A DNA stretch of 6,506 bases. It comes from Campylobacterota bacterium (lineage in GTDB: Bacteria; Campylobacterota; Campylobacteria; Campylobacterales; Sulfurospirillaceae). This document shows positions 1 to 5,080 of this stretch, in pieces (position 1 is the first letter of the stretch; the number at the start of each line of letters is the position of its first letter). The position numbers were made by a program, and so were the translations under genes. A model generated the notes under the pieces. It was not told the DNA's origin. It did not search any database and worked only from the letters and a program-made list of their open reading frames with translations. The stretch is from the NCBI GenBank assembly GCA_009930355.1, contig RZYK01000116.1, positions 1 to 6,506 of the forward strand. Reading direction: 5' to 3'.

Positions 1-174
1 CCTGTGTTAGAAGTGAAACAAGCGATGGATAGAGGGGTGAAAAGCCTTAAAGTCTTAGCCGATTGCGGTACTGCAACGGAGAATGTGACCCGTTTTGCAC
101 GTAATGCTAACTATAGCGTGGATGTCAAAACATTGGATGATGGTACAACAGAGTTTACATTAAACGCCCAATGA
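1..174 (+). CDS. yedF: TusA/YedF-like sulfur (selenium) carrier protein, 3' end only
   Basis: The frame is open from the left edge to TGA at 172-174, giving the last 57 residues. It begins with PVLEVKQAMDRG, which matches the stretch just after the CPxP motif of TusA/YedF proteins, so the cysteine motif itself lies just off the window. The rest (LADCGTATENVTRFARNANYSVDV, then a final strand) follows the TusA-fold pattern of a conserved acidic/NGTA segment, a helix ENVxRFA and a closing beta strand. The protein ends right after this domain, so it is probably a short single-domain form of about 70-80 residues and not the longer YedF with a DsrE-like tail. Family members carry persulfide on the CPxP cysteine; YedF versions co-occur with selenium genes. 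The stop overlaps the next start (ATGA, 171-174), so it is translationally coupled to the desulfurase-like gene. TusA itself is the alternative call. Confidence 0.78.
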   Translation, partial: PVLEVKQAMDRGVKSLKVLADCGTATENVTRFARNANYSVDVKTLDDGTTEFTLNAQ

Positions 175-1313
175 TTTACCTCGATAACGCCGCTACTACC
201 TTTCCAAAACCTCCTGATGTGACGGAGGCTTTGGTTTCTTTTATGACCCACGTGGGCGCTAATCCAGGGCGTAGTGCGCACACCCTCTCCATAGAATCAG
301 CAACGATTATGTTTCAGTGTCGTAAAGCGCTCTCAAAGCTCATTGGGCAGAAGGATTTTTTGCGCACCTTTTTTACCATGAATGCCACCATGGCAATCAA
401 CACCTGTTTGTACGGACTCTTAAAAGAGGGAGATGTGGTCTTAGCCACCTCACTTGAACACAACGCTTTGATGCGCCCTCTTCGTATGTTGGAAAAAACC
501 AGAGGTATCAAACTTCGCTTCATTCCCTCAGATGTTACATGTAAACTTGATACCAAAGCTGCCAAAGCTCTAGCGCATGGGGTGAAACTCATTGCCTGCG
601 TGCATGGGAACAATGTCACGGGTGCGCTCATGCCTTTGGATTTTTTTGCTACTCTAGCACGTGAAGCAGGGGCGTATCTGCTGGTGGATGCTTCGCAAAG
701 TGCGGGTTTGGTGGAAATTGATATGGAAAAAGAGGGCATTGATATGCTCTGTGCTTCTGCGCACAAAGGGCTTTATGCTCCCATGGGACTTGGTTTTTTT
801 TCGCTTTCTTCACGCATGGATGCGATAGAGAGTTTTATGCAAGGAGGCACAGGGAGCAGAAGTGAAGAGGAGATACAGCCTGAACTCTTACCCGATAAAT
901 ACGAAAGCGGAACGCCCAATATGCTAGCCATTGCGGGACTTTTGAGCGCACTGAAATGGCGAGAAAGCATAGGGTATGAGGCGATGTATGCCCATGAAAT
1001 GCGCCAGAGAACACAGCTGAGAGAGGCACTCAAAGCTTTAGATTCTGTGGTTGTGTGCGATGTTCATGAAGCGTATGCCACCACAGGCGTTTTATCGTGG
1101 TACCCCAAAGCACAAAGCCTCTCACGTGTCGCCCAAACGCTCAATAACCAGTATGGCATTTTAACCAGAGTGGGTTTGCACTGCTCACCTGCAACGCATA
1201 AAAGCATCGGTACACTGCCTCATGGTGGAACCATTCGCTTTTCACCCTCTTTTTTCACCACCGATGAAGAGATAGAGAGGGTTATTTGGGCGATGCGGGA
1301 GATGGGGCAATGA
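171..1313 (+). CDS. Class V aminotransferase, cysteine desulfurase family (selenium-linked type)
   Basis: 380 residues, normal family length. The N-terminus MIYLDNAATTFPKP is the classic start of cysteine desulfurases. Visible PLP-site features are H97 in SLEHNA, D173 and Q176 in VDASQSAG, and the Schiff-base lysine K199 in SAHKG. ESGTPN (245-250) is also typical. The C-terminal RVGLHCSPATHKSIGT supplies a candidate catalytic cysteine, C338, so persulfide-forming chemistry on cysteine (or selenium release from selenocysteine) is likely. The RxGLHCxPxxHKxxGT form resembles the branch often found beside YedF and DUF3343 genes rather than housekeeping IscS or SufS. The start at 171 overlaps the upstream stop (ATGA), and no Shine-Dalgarno sequence is visible before it, which suggests translational coupling. 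Its TGA (1311-1313) overlaps the next start in the same way. One TTACATGTAA copy lies inside, encoding V122-K125. The exact substrate is inferred from context. Confidence 0.88.
   Translation: MIYLDNAATTFPKPPDVTEALVSFMTHVGANPGRSAHTLSIESATIMFQCRKALSKLIGQKDFLRTFFTMNATMAINTCLYGLLKEGDVVLATSLEHNALMRPLRMLEKTRGIKLRFIPSDVTCKLDTKAAKALAHGVKLIACVHGNNVTGALMPLDFFATLAREAGAYLLVDASQSAGLVEIDMEKEGIDMLCASAHKGLYAPMGLGFFSLSSRMDAIESFMQGGTGSRSEEEIQPELLPDKYESGTPNMLAIAGLLSALKWRESIGYEAMYAHEMRQRTQLREALKALDSVVVCDVHEAYATTGVLSWYPKAQSLSRVAQTLNNQYGILTRVGLHCSPATHKSIGTLPHGGTIRFSPSFFTTDEEIERVIWAMREMGQ
535..544. repeat. TTACATGTAA palindrome, copy 1 (inside desulfurase-like gene)
   Basis: Exact copy. It is read in the codon phase gtt-aca-tgt-aaa (V122 T123 C124 K125). 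It lies well inside the gene, away from any start or stop. Confidence 0.9.
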
Positions 1314-1528
1314 GGGGCTATTTTCTTCTTTTTACCACTTCGAGCGCATTGTACGCCTATGAACTTTTAAAAGAGATGGAAGCGTACAAGGTCTCGTTAG
1401 TCCCCACACCCAGAGAATTTTCCAGTGATTGTGGCATGGCAGTTTACATCGAAGGCGAAGCCATGGAGATGGCGATGCGATGCTTGGATGAACACCGCAT
1501 AGAGTACGAATTTAAAAGCGTTTCATAA
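1310..1528 (+). CDS. DUF3343 putative Se/S carrier-like protein
   Basis: 72 residues starting MRGYFLLFTTSSALYAYELL. The start ATG at 1310 was chosen over one at 1286 because it forms an ATGA overlap with the upstream stop, has GGGAG at 1297-1301 about 8 bases before it, and puts the protein at the usual DUF3343 length. The family pattern is clear: an opening strand (YFLLF), a helix that aligns with the family's A..LLKE segment, then VPTPREFSSDCGMAV with C41 as the conserved cysteine that would carry sulfur or selenium. DUF3343 (PF11823, named a putative Se/S carrier) is recurrently encoded beside YedF and class V aminotransferase genes, exactly as here. The protein is small, has no membrane segment and is probably cytosolic. 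It likely accepts the chalcogen released by the upstream enzyme or hands it on, though that role is inferred from context. Confidence 0.82.
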   Translation: MRGYFLLFTTSSALYAYELLKEMEAYKVSLVPTPREFSSDCGMAVYIEGEAMEMAMRCLDEHRIEYEFKSVS

Positions 1529-1540
1529 GGCTTAAGTGCT

Positions 1541-1550
1541 TTACATGTAA
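1541..1550. repeat. TTACATGTAA palindrome, copy 2 (gap before MOSC gene)
   Basis: Exact copy, 12 bases after the DUF3343 stop. It is the first of two copies in the same 98-base gap; their starts are 47 bases apart. Confidence 0.9.
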
Positions 1551-1556
1551 CGCATA

Positions 1557-1572
1557 CATGATGTATATCATG
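1557..1572. repeat. Small inverted repeat between the two palindromes
   Basis: CATGAT, a 4-base spacer GTAT, then ATCATG form a perfect 6+6 dyad. An overlapping dyad ATACAT-G-ATGTAT covers 1554-1566. It sits between palindrome copies 2 and 3, upstream of the MOSC gene. It could be an operator half-site pair or part of a promoter (a TATATC -10-like hexamer falls at 1564-1569). It has no U-tract, so it is not a convincing terminator. Its short length leaves chance possible. Confidence 0.35.
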
Positions 1573-1587
1573 GCACAAATAACCTCT

Positions 1588-1597
1588 TTACATGTAA
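1588..1597. repeat. TTACATGTAA palindrome, copy 3 (upstream of MOSC gene)
   Basis: Exact copy, extended to the 12-base palindrome TTTACATGTAAA at 1587-1598. It ends about 29 bases before the MOSC start codon, in the likely promoter/leader region. Confidence 0.9.
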
Positions 1598-1626
1598 AAT
1601 AACCCATTGACATTTGAGGAGCGTAC

Positions 1627-2319
1627 ATGGAAGCAAAAGTGATCTCTGTGCAAACAGGGCGTGTGCAACACTATGGGGATAGTACCCAAACAACTTTTTT
1701 TGAAAAAGCGTGGCAGAGCGGTTTTTGGAAAGGGGTGTGTGAGGGGAGCGTGCGTGTGAGTGTTTTGGGATTGGAGGGGGATGAAGTCGCCGATACGATT
1801 CATCATGGCGGTATTCATAAAGCTCTCTTTGCGAACAGTTATGAAAACTATGCGCATTGGTCAGAGTTTCTAGCCCTTCCCTCTTTGCCTTATGGTGCTT
1901 TGGGAGAAAATCTAACCCTCAGTGGTTTGCACGAAAAAAGTGTTATGTTGGGCGATATTCACACCATTGGCTCTGCTGTTTTACAGGTTTCTCAACCTCG
2001 AAAACCTTGCTGGAAAATCTCACGCCGATGGAATCATCCTACCTTCACCCACGAAATTTTCACCAGTGGTTTGAGCGGTTGGTACTACACGGTTTTGCGT
2101 GAAGGAAAACTGCAAGCAGGAGAGAGCGTGAGTGTGCAAAGAGGCAGAGGGGAAGCCATCTCAATTTGGGAGGCAAATGAAGCATTTAAAGAGCCTAGCT
2201 TACACGCTAAAACCCTTGAAGCGATTTTAAATATTCCCTCTCTTGCTCCTTCGTATTATGAGAGTATTGAAAAACGCCTGCGCAACGAAAGCAACTTGAG
2301 CTATATGAACGTAGAGTAA
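1627..2319 (+). CDS. MOSC domain protein, YiiM type
   Basis: 230 residues, close to the length of E. coli YiiM. MOSC-family features occur in the usual order: GDEVADTIHHGG (51-62), GALGENLT (90-97), LGDIHTIGSAVLQVSQPRKPCWKI (108-131) with the conserved cysteine C128, then a C-terminal helical part (about 175-220) matching the 3-alpha region of YiiM proteins. MOSC domains bind molybdenum cofactor through that cysteine, and E. coli YiiM is a molybdoenzyme that reduces N-hydroxylated compounds such as 6-hydroxylaminopurine. The same activity here is inferred by family. No signal peptide is seen, so it is expected in the cytosol. The start ATG at 1627 is supported by GAGGAG at 1616-1621. The gene appears monocistronic. 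It converges with amrB, leaving only 19 bases between the stops. Confidence 0.88.
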   Translation: MEAKVISVQTGRVQHYGDSTQTTFFEKAWQSGFWKGVCEGSVRVSVLGLEGDEVADTIHHGGIHKALFANSYENYAHWSEFLALPSLPYGALGENLTLSGLHEKSVMLGDIHTIGSAVLQVSQPRKPCWKISRRWNHPTFTHEIFTSGLSGWYYTVLREGKLQAGESVSVQRGRGEAISIWEANEAFKEPSLHAKTLEAILNIPSLAPSYYESIEKRLRNESNLSYMNVE

Positions 2320-2324
2320 GGTGT

Positions 2325-2334
2325 TTACATGTAA
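2325..2334. repeat. TTACATGTAA palindrome, copy 4 (convergent junction)
   Basis: Exact copy occupying over half of the 19-base gap between the MOSC stop and the amrB stop. With both neighbours ending here, no promoter function is expected. It has no loop or T-run, so it is not a standard terminator hairpin. Confidence 0.9.
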
Positions 2335-2338
2335 TGAT

Positions 2339-3130
2339 TTACCCCAAAACAAACGACGTATATCCTACAACTCGACTTGCATCACCGCTCTGCTGAAAAC
2401 TCGTACGGTAGTCTAGAAAGTGGGGTTTTAAGCGATGTTTTTCTGCTATGTGTACCAGCGCTTTAATCCCTGTGATGCCACACGCTTCACATCCATTTGA
2501 GAGGGCAAGAAGGTCGAGATTTTGGATGGCTTGAATGCAGTGATTGTCTAGCTCATTTGCCTCTTCTTCACTATGAAAATGGCTCAAATCGGTGCTGACA
2601 ACCAACAGTCTTTCCTCTTCTTTTAGTATCTCATCCATCAGACTGGAAAGTTCCGCATGGGTAATATCACCATAGACGATTTCAATGACTTTGACATGTT
2701 TGAAATAGTGGCGAATAAAAGGCATTTGTACCTCGGTAGAGTGCTCTTCATGGGCACTGGGATGAAAACTAAGAAATGAAAAGCGTTTTTGCAGTGCATG
2801 AGAATACTCTAAATCAATCGCAATCTCCCCACATGGGGTATGATAGTTCTCGTACAAGGCAATGGAAGCCCCTTCAAGATAGACACGATGACTTGGTCCT
2901 ATGACGACCACACATTGGATATCAGTGCGTTTGGAAGCGGTGTAGTGGTAAGCAAGGTTAGCAGTGTAACCGCTGTAAATGTACCCTGCATGAGGGACAA
3001 TAAGCGCTTTGGGTACAATCGTACACGCTGGCTCTTTGATCTGGCTTTCAAAGTGAGTAATAAAGGCTTTAATATCGTGGCAACTTTCTGGATAAAACAT
3101 GCCAGCCACAGCAGATTTTCGTGTTTTCAT
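2339..3130 (-). CDS. amrB: AmmeMemoRadiSam system protein B (MEMO-like)
   Basis: 263 residues, typical of the MEMO1/AmrB family. MKTRKSAVAGMFYP is the standard N-terminus. Candidate metal-site residues are H47 in PHAGYIYSG, H81 in GPSH, D181 and H184 in STDLSHF, and C217 in EACGITG; these correspond to the histidine/cysteine set described for human MEMO1. HSTEVQMPF (130-138) is another family hallmark. The fold resembles extradiol (LigB-type) dioxygenases, but bacterial function is not established. The start is ATG at 3130-3128, preceded on this strand by AAGGAG (3146-3141) with 10 bases between. It lies 29 bases downstream of amrA and probably shares its transcript; a TTACATGTAA copy sits in that junction. 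The usual third member, a radical SAM protein (AmrC/AmrS), is absent from the window. Confidence 0.92.
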   Translation of the reverse strand: MKTRKSAVAGMFYPESCHDIKAFITHFESQIKEPACTIVPKALIVPHAGYIYSGYTANLAYHYTASKRTDIQCVVVIGPSHRVYLEGASIALYENYHTPCGEIAIDLEYSHALQKRFSFLSFHPSAHEEHSTEVQMPFIRHYFKHVKVIEIVYGDITHAELSSLMDEILKEEERLLVVSTDLSHFHSEEEANELDNHCIQAIQNLDLLALSNGCEACGITGIKALVHIAEKHRLKPHFLDYRTSFQQSGDASRVVGYTSFVLG

Positions 3131-3146
3131 CCAATGTATTCTCCTT

Positions 3147-3156
3147 TTACATGTAA
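3147..3156. repeat. TTACATGTAA palindrome, copy 5 (amrA-amrB junction)
   Basis: Exact copy extended to TTTACATGTAAA (3146-3157), lying between the amrA stop and the amrB Shine-Dalgarno sequence. It is inside a likely operon, so a promoter role is doubtful. Confidence 0.9.
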
Positions 3157-3159
3157 AGT

Positions 3160-3702
3160 TTACGCTATTTTTTCAACCCTGTATCGTGAAATTTTTGGGT
3201 GTAAATCTAAGCAATCTGATTCCATCCCCGCTTTGTAGCATAGATGAGAAAAAAAGTGTTCAAACGTGGGCAATTGTTCCCATACTTGAGGTAAAAAAGT
3301 GGCTTTATGGACTCCATACTCTAAAATAATACCATCACTTCCTATAATGACTTTCGACTTTAAATCTTCAGTTGTACTGTATTCAATAACTTCAGGCTCA
3401 CTTAGAAGGGAGACTTCTATCGTTACATGTAAAAACTCTTCCGCACTTAAAGGATGAAAGCGTGGGTCATCAAAAGCAGCTGCTTTGGCATTATGAATGA
3501 GGTCGTGCAGTAAGGAGCGATGAGCAACCAGTGAGCCAATGCATCCACGAAGTTCTCCATGCAATGTCAGAGTGACAAACGTTGCTTTGTGTTTAGAAAG
3601 TTCAGGATAGTGCTCTAGCAGCAGCGTTCTATCAAGCGTTGATGTATGGTTTAATTCGTCTTGAATAGCTTGTTTAGCTATCATAAGGATGATGTTTTTC
3701 AT
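3160..3702 (-). CDS. amrA: AmmeMemoRadiSam system protein A (AMMECR1 domain)
   Basis: 180 residues from ATG at 3702-3700. An upstream in-frame ATG at 3735 would add 11 residues, but it was rejected because AAGGAGG lies immediately before 3702 and the -10 box at 3724-3729 would fall inside the longer frame. The AMMECR1 signature LRGCIGS is at 51-57, followed by AAAFDDPRFHPL (74-85) and the conserved C-terminal ATFLPQVWEQLPTFEHFFSHLCYKAG (134-159). The protein is cytosolic, with no signal or membrane segment. AMMECR1-domain proteins are conserved from archaea to human; their biochemical role is unknown, and pairing with a MEMO-like protein is a recurrent arrangement. One TTACATGTAA copy lies inside, read as L91 H92 V93. 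The gene is divergent from the lipoprotein gene. Confidence 0.92.
   Translation of the reverse strand: MKNIILMIAKQAIQDELNHTSTLDRTLLLEHYPELSKHKATFVTLTLHGELRGCIGSLVAHRSLLHDLIHNAKAAAFDDPRFHPLSAEEFLHVTIEVSLLSEPEVIEYSTTEDLKSKVIIGSDGIILEYGVHKATFLPQVWEQLPTFEHFFSHLCYKAGMESDCLDLHPKISRYRVEKIA
3423..3432. repeat. TTACATGTAA palindrome, copy 6 (inside amrA)
   Basis: Exact copy. On the minus strand it is read tta-cat-gta (L91 H92 V93), a different codon phase from the copies in the desulfurase-like and AraC genes. Confidence 0.9.
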
Positions 3703-3723
3703 AGTACCTCCTTCATCTAAAGT

Positions 3724-3729
3724 ATTATA
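3724..3729 (-). promoter_or_regulatory. Likely -10 box for amrA-amrB
   Basis: On the minus strand this is a perfect TATAAT, which would start transcription near 3717, about 15 bases before the amrA start and just upstream of its AAGGAGG. No good TTGACA -35 is visible; Campylobacterota sigma-70 promoters often lack one. Confidence 0.5.
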
Positions 3730-3739
3730 GAGCAAAGTT

Positions 3740-3749
3740 TTACATGTAA
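3740..3749. repeat. TTACATGTAA palindrome, copy 7 (divergent promoter gap)
   Basis: Exact copy in the gap between amrA and the lipoprotein gene. It lies 10 bases from the amrA TATAAT on one side and 12 bases from a TACACT hexamer (lipoprotein side) on the other, so it is nearly centred between two putative divergent promoters. Confidence 0.9.
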
Positions 3750-3761
3750 TGCTAAAAATGG

Positions 3762-3767
3762 TACACT
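3762..3767 (+). promoter_or_regulatory. Possible extended -10 box for the lipoprotein gene
   Basis: TACACT preceded by TGG (TGnTACACT form). It would give a start near 3774, about 20 bases before the ATG. A similar GTACACTTnGC string occurs upstream of the transporter gene (5057-5066). The match to TATAAT is partial, so this is weak. Confidence 0.25.
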
Positions 3768-3793
3768 TTGCCTTTATTTAAAGGAGTTCTTGG

Positions 3794-4192
3794 ATGAAAC
3801 ATGCACTACCTCTTATGCTTTGTGTTGCCCTTTTTTCAGGGTGTAGCATGAGTTTTAACTATACATTTTGGAGTCAAAAAGCGCCCGAGCCAACTGCGCC
3901 TGTGGTGAAAGAGATGAAAATAGCGCCTGCAAATCCTTTGTTGATGTACGAACTTGACATTACAGACCGTCCTTATACGAGTTTAGGTGAAGTGAATGTG
4001 AGCCTTACCAAATTGAACCCATGGGGAAAGGAGCCTACCAAAGAAGAAGCCGAAGCCAAACTCAAAGAAGAAGGCTTGAAAAAAGGAGCTGATGCGCTTA
4101 TTTTCGTGCGGTATGAAAAAGTTGGTGTCTCTTACAACCGTTGGAGTGGCATTGAAGCCAAAGCGCAAGCGGTGAAATTTACACGCTATTAA
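3794..4192 (+). CDS. Small predicted lipoprotein of unknown function
   Basis: 132 residues. The N-terminus MKHALPLMLCVALFSGC is a lipoprotein signal: K2, a hydrophobic core, and a lipobox-like LFSG before C17 (F at -3 is less common than L but tolerated). Mature residues CSMS have Ser at +2, consistent with outer membrane sorting under enterobacterial rules. A proline-rich linker (31-49) is followed by one compact domain: a strand around YELDITDRPYTSLGEVNVS, a charged helix (82-97) and the hallmark KKGADALIFVRYE (97-108), then a closing strand EAKAQAVKF. This LGEV...GADAxIxVxYE...A.AVKF arrangement recalls YbjQ/RcsF/DUF4156-type alpha+beta domains, but I cannot assign a family with confidence. 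The start ATG at 3794 has AAGGAG at 3781-3786. It is monocistronic by layout and divergent from amrA. An envelope role is inferred only from the signal. Confidence 0.75.
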   Translation: MKHALPLMLCVALFSGCSMSFNYTFWSQKAPEPTAPVVKEMKIAPANPLLMYELDITDRPYTSLGEVNVSLTKLNPWGKEPTKEEAEAKLKEEGLKKGADALIFVRYEKVGVSYNRWSGIEAKAQAVKFTRY

Positions 4193-4213
4193 AAGCGCAA
4201 TTTTGTACTATTT

Positions 4214-4223
4214 TTACATGTAA
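4214..4223. repeat. TTACATGTAA palindrome, copy 8 (upstream of AraC gene)
   Basis: Exact copy extended to TTTACATGTAAA (4213-4224), ending 20 bases before the regulator's start codon, in the 51-base gap after the lipoprotein gene. Confidence 0.9.
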
Positions 4224-4243
4224 AGTTGTGTTAGACTTATGCC

Positions 4244-5044
4244 ATGAAAGCTTCTCTTTTACGTGATACTATTTTTGAAAACATTACAAACTCAAATGGG
4301 CAGTTTAGCAACCATTTTCATGATACGTATACGATTGGACTTACGCATGATGGCATGTTTAAGTCTATTCGTGCGCACAAGGCTTCTTTAGCCTATTCGT
4401 ATTCTACACGCATTATTAATCCTGGCGAAGTACATTGTGGCGATTCTCACGCATGGCAGTACACAAACTTTTATCCTAGCGTTGCGCTTTTAACCAATCT
4501 TTATGAGCAGATGTATGGTGAGACGAAAATACCAATGTTTGAAAAGCATATTATTCAAGATGATGAGCTGTATCAAAGATTGGTTTTTTTCTTTCGCAGT
4601 GTATATCAGCACGAAGAGCCTTTGCTGATTGAGTCAAAACTTATTGCTGCACTGAGTTATCTTATAACCCATTACACTCAAAAATCTCTGCCTTCTCTTT
4701 TTACATGTAAAGATAAAAAGAGCTTTTCTATGGTGATAGACTATATCCATGCTCACTTGGATGGTGATATTTCTCTTGATGATCTTTCTTATGTTGCAAA
4801 GATAAGCAAGTACCATTTTTTAAGGCTTTTTAAAAATCATATAGGCTTGAGTCCGCACCAGTATATTATGGCAGAACGTACGTATAAAGCAAAAACGTTG
4901 ATACTTAAAGGTGAATCACTTTCGCTGGCAGGGCTTCACGCAGGGTTTAGCGACCAGTCGCATTTTATCCGTTCGTTTCGCAAAATTTACGGCTATTCCC
5001 CCAAAACACTTCTTCAAAAAAGCAATTTTATTCTATATCCCTAA
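4244..5044 (+). CDS. AraC-family transcriptional regulator
   Basis: 266 residues, typical length. The N-terminal part (about 20-95) looks like a cupin-type AraC ligand-binding domain: HFHDTYTIGL (24-33) and INPGEVHCGD (58-67) are its usual histidine and PGxxH motifs. The C-terminal DNA-binding domain has two helix-turn-helix units: ISLDDLSYVAKISKYHFLRLFKNHIGLSPHQY (176-207) and the hallmark GFSDQSHFIRSFRKIYGYSP (234-253). The ligand cannot be told from sequence. The transporter gene follows about 36 bases downstream on the same strand, an arrangement common for AraC regulators and the exporters they control, so it probably regulates that gene. No Shine-Dalgarno sequence precedes ATG 4244, and an in-frame TAG at 4232-4234 rules out an earlier start; a leaderless transcript is possible. 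One palindrome copy (4701-4710) encodes F153-K156 in the interdomain region. Confidence 0.92.
   Translation: MKASLLRDTIFENITNSNGQFSNHFHDTYTIGLTHDGMFKSIRAHKASLAYSYSTRIINPGEVHCGDSHAWQYTNFYPSVALLTNLYEQMYGETKIPMFEKHIIQDDELYQRLVFFFRSVYQHEEPLLIESKLIAALSYLITHYTQKSLPSLFTCKDKKSFSMVIDYIHAHLDGDISLDDLSYVAKISKYHFLRLFKNHIGLSPHQYIMAERTYKAKTLILKGESLSLAGLHAGFSDQSHFIRSFRKIYGYSPKTLLQKSNFILYP
4701..4710. repeat. TTACATGTAA palindrome, copy 9 (inside AraC gene)
   Basis: Exact copy extended to TTTACATGTAAA (4700-4711). It is read ttt-aca-tgt-aaa (F153 T154 C155 K156), in the variable linker between the ligand and DNA-binding domains. Confidence 0.9.
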
Positions 5045-5080
5045 TGTAAAAAGGTGTACACTTCGCATCAAGGAGTCTGC

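Noticed and set aside
314..1033. Minus-strand open frames inside the desulfurase-like gene
   Set aside because: They are serine-rich, low-complexity mirror frames of a clear plus-strand enzyme with intact motifs, and have no recognisable domain.
2692..2701. TGACATGTTT as another copy of the palindrome
   Set aside because: It shares only the ACATGT core and mismatches at three of the four flanking bases.
2840..3329. Plus-strand open frames across amrB and amrA
   Set aside because: They cover conserved minus-strand family proteins, have no ribosome binding sites and show no recognisable domain.
3703..3735. Upstream ATG for amrA adding 11 residues
   Set aside because: A strong AAGGAGG directly precedes the ATG at 3702, and the putative TATAAT lies within the extended part.
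4193..4215. AAAAGCGCAATTTT followed by T-run as a terminator after the lipoprotein gene
   Set aside because: The stem would be four A-T pairs only, with no GC-rich stem, so the call cannot be supported.
5054..5056. GTG start for the transporter
   Set aside because: ATG 5081 has AAGGAG at proper spacing, and the extra residues YTSHQGVC do not look like part of an EamA protein.
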